The notes under the pieces: model-generated
The model's database searches: none
What the model was told of the DNA's origin: nothing
The model's input: only the letters and a program-made list of their open reading frames with translations
Program-made: the position numbers and the translations under genes
Source of the DNA: Copromyces sp. CBS 386.78
Taxonomy: Eukaryota > Ascomycota > Sordariomycetes > Sordariales > Sordariaceae
NCBI GenBank assembly: GCA_030685235.1
Contig: MU839096.1
Span: 496,001-560,000 of the forward strand
Reading direction: 5' to 3'
DNA length: 64,000 nucleotides
Part shown: positions 1 to 9,257 of the stretch, in pieces
Layout of the letters: each line of letters opens with the position of its first letter
Position numbering within the stretch: the stretch's first letter is position 1

Positions 1-156
1 GCGTCAGAAACCACCCTAGATGTGTATCATGGTGTAACTCGTCAACCCAAAGCATCACGATTCGCCTAATCAACATCTCAAGTCCCAATTAACCTCCCTC
101 TTCCATAAAACAACCTGCCATGCCTCATCACACAAACAGACGAACAAACCAACTTT

Positions 157-686
157 CTAGTTATAATTCCTCGCCTCCAAAGCCTGATCAGCAGCCCTCC
201 TCGCCCTCTCCTGCTCACTCTCCTCCTTGAGCAGCGCGTCGCGCGTCATGCCCTTTTGTGCTCGTAGCTTTTTGGAGAGGTCGGCTCCTGAACCTTGATC
301 TTTTTGGAATCGAGCCTGTTTGTGTTGTGTTAGCGTGGAGTAAGGGCTGGGTGTGGGCGAGTTACGGTGAGTTAGGGGTGACGAACCATAGCTGCTTGAG
401 CGGCTTTGCTCTTTGGGTCACCACTTCCTCCTTCTATCCCTGACCCTCCGAGAGTCCTACCGCCACTCACACTACCGCTGGTCGCCGTCCTCGTGGTCGT
501 TGCGGCTGGTGGTACCGGAGCGGATGTGGGTGCGTTGACGGTTCCGTAACCACCACCACCACCACCACCGGCCGTTGATGATGCGGGTGCCGGACGCGCT
601 GCCGCCGCCGAAGTGCTGCCGCTGCCACCTAGAACGCGGCCTTCGCCTCGGAAGTTACCCGATCCTTTGCTGAAGCAATTTCCCAT
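157..686 (-). CDS. Small conserved fungal protein with N-myristoylation signal
   Basis: Two exons, 686-387 and 315-157, joined across a 71 bp intron (donor GTTCGT, branch GCTAAC, acceptor CAG). The protein begins MGNCFSKGS: Gly2 followed by Cys4 and Ser6 is a classic N-myristoylation/palmitoylation signal, so it probably sits on the cytosolic face of a membrane. The middle (about residues 20-85) is Gly/Ser/Ala/Pro-rich low complexity with a poly-Gly run. The second exon adds a charged helical tail containing KKLRAQKGMTRD and EESEQERARRAAD and ending in a TAG stop. The layout of a MGNC start, a 'GEGRVLGG' block, a disordered middle and an Arg/Ala helix matches a short uncharacterised family that I recall from other filamentous ascomycetes. 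Its function is unknown. The gene has no obvious operon-like partner. Confidence 0.75.
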
Positions 687-1779
687 TTTTTTCTTGTTTT
701 GGTTTGTTGTTCCTGTTGACAGTTTTTCTTTCGGGTCGGGAATGTGGACAGGTCAGGTGCTCGATTTGTACTCGCGGTGCGAATCGCCCGGGAAATGAAG
801 CTGAAACTCCCGGTTTGGAACTATAGGCAATTGACTTTGCCTTTGTAATGAAGAGTTCAAGCGTATATATGGATCACGTTATTTGTTTGAGAATCGTGGT
901 TGGAGGAGGATCACGGTGTGTGAATGAGTGAGGATGGGAACGGTTGACGTCGTTGGCTCTTCGGCAGCGGTCTTGGTGGTCTTGGTCCCCTAGAATAGTA
1001 TCCCGAGCGTCACACGGCCCTGAGCCAAGAATGGGATGGAGATAGCCTGGCTAGGCACAATCAGAACTTTCAAGGGCTAGTCAGTACCTTGAGCAACACG
1101 ACAGACTTGCACTCTGTGTGGGCAGGGGTGGCTTTCGGTCGGTGATGATTTAAAGAGAGATGCCTGGTTTCCAGATTTGAGAAACTGTTCAAGAACCAGC
1201 GATATGGTCTATAAAAGGCGAACCCTTAATAATACCCGCTATCGATGCCGTGTCAATTTGAAGGGGAAGTTGACGACACTAGGGCAGATGTGACGGCGAG
1301 GCTCACATGCTTGGTTGAGATGAAAAGATAAAAGTAGACCCTCGAGTATTTTACCACGTGGTCAGAAAATGGAAAGAACAGATTCGATGCCGGGACGGAC
1401 CGTGAAGCGTGGTGATGAACTAGATGATGGGCAGCGGAGCTCCGAGGGCCGGGTGATGCCCGCTGCATGCTTTATGTCGGTGCTGGCTATACACATGCTT
1501 TAGGCTAGGTATGTCGCCATAAGAAGATAGGAATCTGAGGGCAGCCAAGACTTCAATCTGTTCCAAGTTTCGAGGGCCTTTTGCGCACAGACGTTTGTTC
1601 CCCCACCCTCATCTGCTTGGTGAGGCCCGCTTCCAATTGCAAGCAAAGGTCAGAGGGGTACTCTAGTACTGTACGTTTTGCAGGACGGGCTGAGCCGCGG
1701 AGGCATTACTTGCAAATCCATGATTTGATGATTCTATAAACCCCTTCGGGCTTCCATTGGGTGAAGAGCTTGCAGACAC

Positions 1780-1797
1780 TCGGTATCATGATACCGA
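1780..1797. repeat. Perfect 18 bp palindrome
   Basis: The sequence TCGGTATCATGATACCGA equals its own reverse complement over 18 bases. It lies about 1.2 kb upstream of the Zap1-like start codon. It could be a dimeric transcription-factor site. No known motif was recognised. Confidence 0.6.
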
Positions 1798-2253
1798 ACA
1801 TTCTACTCCATGCTGTGCTCGCGGTACTCTCTCAAGATGCGTTATCGAGACGAGGGGACTGCGAGGAGTAACATATGGTCATCTCCTCTGGTTGGTGCAT
1901 CATCCGCGCAAAGAGATGGACTGGAACAATGGAACCCGTTTGCCAATGCTCCGCGGGTGCCTCTAGCCGCGAGGGCTTCGCTGTCGGAAACTGCCGTGGC
2001 ATACGTACCTGACTGGCAAGTGGAAGCAGCCAGTCAGCGAGGACGCAAGACGATGAATGCAAAAAGCAAAGGGCAGGGTGCGCACTTTTGATGTCGGAGG
2101 AAGGTCGCCCCACGTTGGTGACAGCATTTTTCTGGGCCGAACTCCGCTCCCAGCGCGAAAAAAAATTGAAGCAGCAAAAAAGCTTACCAGGACGGGTCGC
2201 GCCTTCCACATTGTCCACCATTCCATTTGCAATTCGACTCTCCTCGCCGCGGT

Positions 2254-2264
2254 ACCTTGATGGT
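2254..2264 (+). promoter_or_regulatory. Possible zinc-responsive element (one mismatch)
   Basis: ACCTTGATGGT matches 10 of 11 positions of the Zap1-type consensus ACCTTNAAGGT. It lies about 750 bp upstream of the start codon of the Zap1-like gene. Zap1 in yeast activates its own gene, so an autoregulatory site here would make sense. A single near-match in 2.3 kb can also arise by chance. Confidence 0.25.
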
Positions 2265-3012
2265 GCCCTTTGTTCAATTTGCGTCCGAGCTCAAATTGTC
2301 TGTCGCCTGCCCTGCGCACCAACCTGAACCCTAGGTCGTCGACCCCAAAAAAATTCCAGAGGACGTAAAGGCGCACGCACCCCTCGCCGGTCGCCCCAGC
2401 CAGAAGCAGGGCCCAAATACGCAAGGCCATCAAGGTTCTCACCCACCACGAGCAGCTTTCAATCCACTGTCACCTTCCATCCAAGCCATTCTCACTCGAC
2501 AGCCCACCATCACCCGTCTGATATCACGACCCAATATTCCAGACTGGCGACCCCGGCACTGCTTCCATTCCGCTCAATTCTCTCCGGCACTCGTCCACAA
2601 AAGCCCATTCTTCTTCCGTCAGATCGCCGTGCCGGCCGCTCATATTCGGGGCTGACCAAGCTTTCGCCCATCCGGACCGGAGCTGCTCTCGTTCTCTCAG
2701 ACCTCTCAGCGTCTCCATACCCGAACCCCATACGGCAGCCGCTAGCCGCTAGCCAGTCCCGTCCTCGCTACTACCAACACGGTCGGATTATCTTGCCGTA
2801 CAGTACTTGATTTTCCAACTGTCTTCAATTTCAGGCCCCCATCACGTCGCCTTGTTTTTTTTCCTTCTGGGCGACGAGGGTGGAAAGACACCAAACATTG
2901 AACATTGGTGCGAGTAACCACCGGAGCGACAGTTTCTTCGACACTTTGATTCTGATATCGATGACGTCTCCCGGGCTCCCCTGACTTTTACCAAATTCCG
3001 AAGCACGCCGCT

Positions 3013-5500
3013 ATGCGCCCTGACCATCACGATTCTCGGGGCGACATGGACGGCCACTTCGGCCACCGGCCCGCGACGAATCACAGCCAGAGTCAGAGTC
3101 AAAGCCAGAGCCACAACAACCATGGCCATCACGGTTCTCTTGACCTTCGCTTTCAGTACTTGATGGGCTCCTCCCGTCAACGACACACACCGCTCTCCTC
3201 CAATCCAACACCCCAGATATCTCCTTCGACGTCCCACGATGGCTCTCGCATACCCACAAACAACACCGTCGGCTACGAATCCCACGATGACCTATGTGTT
3301 GATCACTGCGAGGTCCTTGGCCTCTATCAAGGTGGCTCTCAGTTCCCGAACCACCGTGGAATTACCGCCAATTCACTCGGCCACTGGTCACGGCGATACA
3401 TAAATGGCCAGGATGCTTTGCTTGATACGCCTCATGTCGATCTTTTCGCCCACAACATAACATCAAACGACTTCATGCCCATGCAGCAATTCGGTGCCTG
3501 GTCCCAATGGCAGGGCCATCAGAGCCAGCGATCAATGCAGGAGTGCGGAGAGGATTGCCAGTCTAACGCCGAGGACAGTTGTTGCGACAGCGAGTGTGCC
3601 ATGACTGGCAAGTGCACCAACGTTGCGTGTGCCAACGGCGAGGACGTCTGCGTAGACCAAAGCTGCCCCGAACGTTCTATGGCTTTCCCCTCCGATCTCG
3701 TTGACGGCGCCGCCGCACTCTTATCTATTAATCATGGGTCTGACATGCTCACCCAGAGCTTCAACTTTAGCGGCATGGGCGGCATGAACAGTATGGGTGG
3801 CATGGGCAGTATGGCGAATATGGGCAACATGAATCATATGAACAACATCGGCAGCATGGGTAACATGAACGGCATGGGTGGCATGAGCAACATAAACAAC
3901 ATCAACAGCATGAACGGCATGAACAACCTCAACCACATAAACAGCCTTAATGGTCTCAACCAGAATAGTAAGCCGCCATCACTGCCCCTTTCCTCTTGTC
4001 TATCTGTGTTCTAACTCACATGCGCTGATTTAGTGAACCAAGTCATGAACGGCATGAACCAAAGCCTTTCTCGAAACACACAGCAGACATCTCTGTTGTC
4101 TCCAAGCTGGCTTCCGAACCCGTTAGCTAATATCACGAGTCATCTGCTGTCAGCTCACGGAGATGGAGAGTCGTCAAACTGCACCCGGCCCTGTCTGTTA
4201 GACGATCCCCAGAACTATCCCAACTGCCATATCCCTGTGTCTTTTAATGCCGCCCAGTTTGGTCAGTACAGCTCTGTGGCTAGCGATTTCCAGGCAAGTC
4301 AAGCCTTGCAGCAATGTGGGTTTGAGACGAGTGATCCGGAGGCGTACCTCAGGCACTTCAACACACAACATAGGCAGTATTTCACGAATACCGAGCCCAA
4401 CAAGAGCACCAACAGTAACGGTCAGCTCGCTCTACCCAACTTGATCCCTGGCTCTGGAGGTGTGCGGAGTAGCGGAACGTTGGCAGCAACCGAGGCATTA
4501 TCTTCGTCTCCAGCCACTCCTCTCGACACATCTGATTCGGGAGCATCCATGAACACACCTTCTCCCCTCACACCGGTGTCGGAGGCAAAGACTCGGGCTC
4601 AGTCGCCCTCCCATACACGCAGCTCATCGGCAGATACGTCGGAAACCAGCTACAGTGACAAGATGGATGAAGATAATGACGAACACAAGTGCCTATGGCG
4701 GGAGGACAATGGTAAACTTTGTGCCCAAACTTTCACAGAGGCGGGGGATCTCTTTGATCACGTTTCGAATGTACACATCAAGCATGCATCCAAGGGTAAT
4801 TATGGGTTCCTCTGCGCCTGGGACGACTGTCCCCGGAGCCACCCTGGCGTGCACGGTTTTCCACAGAGGAGCAAAATCGAGAGGCATATGCAAACGCATA
4901 TTGGTCGTAAGTGGTTGTGCGCTTTGCTATTCGTGATCATCTCTAACGTGTACAGATAAACCGCATGTCTGCAAGATCTGCCACAAAGGATTCTCGGCAA
5001 AACAGGCTTTGACTCAGCACATGTACATTCACTCTGATCAAAAGCCGCTGGAATGCAACATCTGCTTCAAGACCTTTAGATATCCTAGTGCCCTCAGTAA
5101 GTTTAAACACAGGAGCAGTTTGTCTCGGATAGGTTTCTGACCAGTGTTCTCAGCAATGCATATGCGCGTCCATTCAGGCGAAAAGCCGCTCCAATGCCCC
5201 ATCTGCGGCAAGAAGTTCAGCGAGTCTTCTAACTTGTCCAAGCATAAGCGTACCCACGAGGTCAAGGGCCGTTTCAACTGCAATGTGCGCGGTTGTTGCC
5301 GCAACTTCCACCGCCAGGATCAGCTCCGCCGCCACATGAAGACGCATCAGAAGGATATTGTCGATGGCCGAGTGATCGACATCTACGCTAACCAACTTCC
5401 GCTGCCCGCCGACTTTGACTTCCCATCGAAAGAGGGATCAGCAGATCCTACAGTATTCAGAGACGAGTCCGTCGAGGTCGGTGACGAGGGGAGCCAGTGA
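3013..5500 (+). CDS. zap1: Zap1/ZafA-type zinc-responsive C2H2 transcription factor
   Basis: Four exons: 3013-3967, 4034-4906, 4956-5096 and 5154-5500, giving 771 residues. All three introns (66, 49 and 57 bp) have GTAAG donors. The C-terminal half carries six C2H2 fingers (about residues 536-721). The first two are widely spaced (CLW...C...HVSNVH, then CAWDDC...HMQTH) and are followed by four canonical fingers such as CKICHKGF...HMYIH and CPICGKKF...HKRTH. This arrangement is characteristic of yeast Zap1 and Aspergillus ZafA, which activate zinc uptake genes when zinc is scarce. A Cys cluster near residues 177-221 ([24 protein letters not shown]-like pairs) resembles the zinc-sensing activation domain of that family. 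Residues about 254-317 are an Asn/Met/Gly low-complexity tract. The N-terminus is His/Ser/Gln-rich. Assignment by architecture is strong; regulation by zinc is inferred from the family. Confidence 0.88.
3772..3960 (+). repeat. Asn/Met/Gly-rich coding repeat
   Basis: Short degenerate in-frame repeats of GGCATGGGC/AACATGAAC type encode alternating GMGG, NMN and NIN units inside the first exon of the zinc regulator, just before intron 1. The tract is imperfect at DNA level and probably length-variable between strains. Confidence 0.7.
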
Positions 5501-6563
5501 GAACGTGACCAGGAGAACGGTATCACATTTTCTGTGGCTCCGGTGCTCCCGGCGTTCAGGCGAGCCCAGCTGGGCCTTTCCTTTTCGTGGTGGATTAAAT
5601 CAGATGGAGGGTGACGGGTGCTAAAACTCTTCGGCTCATTCGAGCAAGGCGCATTGGCGAACGGACAACAAAGCGGCGTGGGAAAACTCTGTTTCTTTTG
5701 CATTTTCTTCTTCTTCTTCTTTTCGCTTTTTTGGCATTGCCCTGCTCGAGGGCTTTTGACACTGGTCATTTAGGAGGCTATTATGAGGTTTTGTTTGGTT
5801 TTCAAAACAAGTTTAACCGGGCTCGTGGTAAAGCATACGACGAGCACCGAAGCAATGAGCGGAGGAGAGACGTGGCGTCCCTTGTACGCAGCACACTACA
5901 AGCTTGTGGAAGATCCGCTGTGGAGGGATCTGCTTGCTTGCATCTTATCCAGGGCACAAGGTGTAGTGCTGCGGTGACGAGGCAGGAATGGGACAGAAGC
6001 GAGTGAACGGGAGAAGTTGAGAGACAAGATACCCCAAAACCATCAATCATCTTTCCCGTGCTTGTTAAGGATTGTTTTTCTCTTCGGTGGCATCATCTTC
6101 GAACTTTTTTGCTGAAATTTTATTGCTGAAAACTTACGATATGTTGATCTGGAGCCTATCACTCGGAGGCTATTCTGTTATATGGTCAAGTTATACTTCA
6201 TCGTATGGCTCTTTAACGGTCAGATGGGTATGCCACACATATCACGAACTTCACAAGCTTGTTTGATAGTACTGTCGTAGTCACTTGACCCAAAGCCTCG
6301 GTAGCTCAACTTCGTTCTAAACAATGTGTACGTTCTAGACAGCCGTGATACCTTACGCATACTTCACGTCGCGTTCAGATATGATCAGCTACTCCTTCTA
6401 AATTTCCGAGATATAAGTCTAGCCAATTCCTACTGTCCTGTCCAGCATCATCATCATCATCATCATCATCATCAACAGAAGTACTTCAGCCAACTCAACT
6501 GCAAAAGCTAACAACTACAACAGACGGTCCCTCAATATCAAACTCCCACAACACCCACCCAAA
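5501..6563. other. Intergenic region with a CAT microsatellite
   Basis: The 3' flank of the zinc regulator runs into the promoter of the small Cys-rich gene. A CTT-rich tract lies at about 5700-5725 and a (CAT)n run lies at 6446-6474. No convincing coding sequence was found. Confidence 0.6.
6446..6474. repeat. (CAT)n microsatellite
   Basis: About nine and a half uninterrupted CAT units lie some 90 bp upstream of the start codon of the 86-residue Cys-rich protein, within its likely 5' leader. Confidence 0.9.
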
Positions 6564-6824
6564 ATGTGCGGCCAGATAACAACCAAGTACGAATGCCCCG
6601 AGTGCTACAGCACAGTCGCCTCCAGTAGCGAGAACCTGACGTGCGCCTCGGCAAAATCCTATGGGGCTTGCGGCAGCACCAGCTCCAGCAACAGAGAGAT
6701 CACCAAACGGGCCGACAAGATATGCTACAGCTGCCAGCGGAAGAAGGATGATGCGGCGAGGAAGAAGGCTGCTGAGGAGTTGGCCGCGCGTGTAGCTGCT
6801 GCTAATGCTTATAGCATATTTTAG
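6564..6824 (+). CDS. Small Cys-rich protein, putative zinc-binding
   Basis: A single-exon frame of 86 residues begins in a good fungal context (CCAAAATG). Seven cysteines are present, including two CxxC pairs (YECPECY near residues 11-14 and ICYSCQ near 54-57) with further cysteines at about 27 and 36. The tail is a basic Ala/Lys/Arg helix (RKKDDAARKKAAEEL). Filamentous ascomycetes carry many short proteins beginning MCG or MCR with spaced CxxC motifs and unknown function, and this looks like one. No signal peptide is apparent, which argues for an intracellular zinc-binding protein rather than a secreted effector. The antisense frame over the same stretch is regarded as a shadow. Confidence 0.5.
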   Translation: MCGQITTKYECPECYSTVASSSENLTCASAKSYGACGSTSSSNREITKRADKICYSCQRKKDDAARKKAAEELAARVAAANAYSIF

Positions 6825-7831
6825 GATAAGACTGGAGTGCAACTTCCAGTACTGTTACGTACTCTGTAGACGCCCGGATATAGCCGTATGTAAGGGAAGG
6901 TAGGCTAGTTGTGAGGGAAACCCGAGAGGAGAGGAAGGAACGAGTCTGGTAAGTGGATAGAATGGAAGGAAGGGTGGAACGAATATGGATGGAAAGATGG
7001 ATTGGGGGAAGAAAGAAATTATAAAGTAGAAGATGTTGGGATTAAGAGGGAAAATGTCTACATAGGTAGATACAACCCTAATGGAAAGAACGCTGGCCCA
7101 CGCCCATGTTACTTTGGAAGAAGAAATGCCGTACGGAAGAATGACGCAATGAAAAGGTAACCACCTGTTTGGGAGCACCAATAATATGAGCGTCTGATGT
7201 GTGTTGGCTGTGTCTCTGAACCCTTTCTGTACTCAACCACCAACCAAGCAGAAACACTCGAGTAGAATGTAAGCTACTCACTCCTTCGTTACAATTTGAG
7301 AACACTTTTCATTTCATTTCCCCTTGAACAACCTGATCGATTAGGTCGGCTTCTTTTCAGCCTCCTTATAAGTGAAGTGAAGCAACCAACACTCGCACTA
7401 ATAACAGTGTAATAGTGGCTTGGAAACCATAACAGCTAAGGATCAGCGGTTCATGATCAACCACCAGCCAGGCAACAATGCAGAGCTGAACCAACTATCC
7501 AACAGCTACAGGCAACTTCAACATCTAAGTGGGTTTAAGTCCGGCACGTGTCCGGGCTGAGCAGCCAGGCAGAGACCACTGCCGATTTATTCCCGGACTT
7601 GGCCCTCGATACTACGGCGCTGCGGCACGGCCCCGGTTTCCCGTTGCCTTGCCTCGCCTCCCGTTCCGGTACCCATACCCAAACAACCGCGCCAAGCCTG
7701 GGAACTTACAAGCATATAAGAGTCGCGATCACACCCATCCCGCCCGTAAAGTAAATCTGTAAGTGACACTTACCCATCAACCAAACAAACCACCTTCGCA
7801 AATTCCATGAAGAACTCTATCAACATCAACA
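6825..7831. other. Intergenic region
   Basis: One kilobase of purine-rich then mixed sequence lies between two plus-strand genes. The part after about 7300 is presumably the promoter and leader of the DUF3074 gene. No RNA gene or coding sequence was recognised. Confidence 0.5.
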
Positions 7832-9052
7832 ATGTCGATCGCAGGCTTCCCCTACCCCTTCGTCACCGGCGGACCCGCCTACCGCTCCAAGGTGCTAGTT
7901 CCATCCGAAGAGATGGACGCCAGAAACTCGCGAGAGCCGGATTCACACACCAACCTGATCGGTCCCGGCTCTGGCTCCGGCTCCGGCTCCGGCTCGGGCG
8001 GTGCAGCCCCAATCATGGTGACCGCTGCTGAACTAGGTGCTCCCTTCCTTCGTCTACGGGGCATATCATCCGCTCATCTCCCATCCTCCGCCGGTCCTCG
8101 AGAAGAGATGATACCCTTTTTGACTGCCCTCTTGAGGGAGTCAGTACCCTTCATCGATTCCGTGGCACCTAAGGAATCTAACAGACCTCAACCTACTACC
8201 GACCTTGGCACCGCGCGAAGCGAGTGGAAACCCCTGAAAACCAAGTCATCAAAGGTAGACAATGATGGCAGCACGGTAGTCTCTCTCTGCGAACGTACCC
8301 TCTCCGCACCCGAGCTCCGCGCTATCGAGCGCTCCGCCGGCATGGCAACGAGCAACACGGATGATTCCGAGACGTGGGCCTGTCGGCGTAGCGTGCACCG
8401 GGACTCAAACGCTCCCGGGGATGGGTCAGCGAGCTGGGGCGAGTTCGTCACCTGCTTCAAGGACAAGCACGTTGAGTGCGAGGAGGCGTTTACGCCGAGC
8501 ATTATGGGGACGAGAGTGTTGCGAGATTACGATGTTGCTGGTTTACAAGTTGATGATGAGCACGGGGATAGGTATGGAAGCTTTACGATGAAAGTGGTGG
8601 AGGCGAGACACAAGATTGGGGTTAAGCCGTTGCTCAAGGACCGGGCGTTTACGGTGTTGCAGGTTACTTGTTCGCTACTTCCTCGGGAAGGTGAAAGTAC
8701 CGCCGGTGTGGAGAGCAAGTCCGAAGACAGCAACGAGATTTTGGTCATCAATATCCCGGTGTCAGACGTTGAGAACCTTGCTACTGGTACTCCGGCGAAA
8801 GAAGACCCGTTTCGAAAGGATACTGTGAAGGGGTCGTTTGTCAGTGTCGAGCGGATCAGGAAACTACCGACAACGGAGAATGACCGCCAAGCACAGATCG
8901 AATGGATTATGGCCACGGCCTCTGACGCTCGAGGCTCGCTTCCTGGCTGGGTGCAGACCATGGCGGTACCGGGGCAGATAGCCAAAGATGTGACGCTGTT
9001 TCTTGGATGGGTTGCAAAGGAGAGGGAAAACAAGGGGGGATTGGTAGCGTGA
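7832..9052 (+). CDS. DUF3074 (START-like) domain protein
   Basis: An intronless frame of 406 residues starts at an ATG in the context CAACAATG. Residues about 40-60 contain a Gly-Ser repeat encoded by GGCTCC units near 7968-8000. The conserved part begins near residue 170 with ETWACRRSVHRD and SASWGEFVTCFKDKHVECE. It ends with SLPGWVQTMAVPGQIAKDV followed by LFLGWV, which is the typical C-terminal helix of START/SRPBCC-type hydrophobic-ligand pockets. This pattern matches the fungal DUF3074 family, whose substrate is unknown; lipid binding is inferred from the START-like fold only. The gene converges on the dipeptidyl peptidase III gene with about 205 bp between stop codons. Confidence 0.8.
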   Translation: MSIAGFPYPFVTGGPAYRSKVLVPSEEMDARNSREPDSHTNLIGPGSGSGSGSGSGGAAPIMVTAAELGAPFLRLRGISSAHLPSSAGPREEMIPFLTALLRESVPFIDSVAPKESNRPQPTTDLGTARSEWKPLKTKSSKVDNDGSTVVSLCERTLSAPELRAIERSAGMATSNTDDSETWACRRSVHRDSNAPGDGSASWGEFVTCFKDKHVECEEAFTPSIMGTRVLRDYDVAGLQVDDEHGDRYGSFTMKVVEARHKIGVKPLLKDRAFTVLQVTCSLLPREGESTAGVESKSEDSNEILVINIPVSDVENLATGTPAKEDPFRKDTVKGSFVSVERIRKLPTTENDRQAQIEWIMATASDARGSLPGWVQTMAVPGQIAKDVTLFLGWVAKERENKGGLVA

Positions 9053-9257
9053 AGGGTGGCATTCCAAGTTCTTTCAGCTGTAGGTAGAGGATTGTCAAGT
9101 GATCCATGTCAATGCATACGAGTTGTTTGCAATAGATTTTCCAATGGGTACACCAGGCAAGGACGGCTTACAACTTTTTATGGGTATTCTGTCAACGGCT
9201 CCAGTTGCACTTGCTCAATCACAACAGTGCCTTGACCCTATTCACAAAGCCATATAG

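Larger units (their letters stand above)
687..3012. other. Intergenic region upstream of the zinc regulator
   Basis: This 2.3 kb separates the divergent myristoylated-protein gene and the Zap1-like gene, so it should hold both promoters and the regulator's 5' leader. The open frames in it (for example 1963-2442 minus) overlap one another on several frames, lack family resemblance and lack splice or start context, so I read them as chance. It contains a perfect 18 bp palindrome (1780-1797) and a near-consensus zinc-responsive element (2254-2264), listed separately. Confidence 0.6.

Noticed and set aside
1963..2442. 159-codon minus-strand frame upstream of the Zap1-like gene
   Set aside because: Overlaps several other open frames in the same stretch, has no domain, no conserved start context and lies in the expected promoter/leader.
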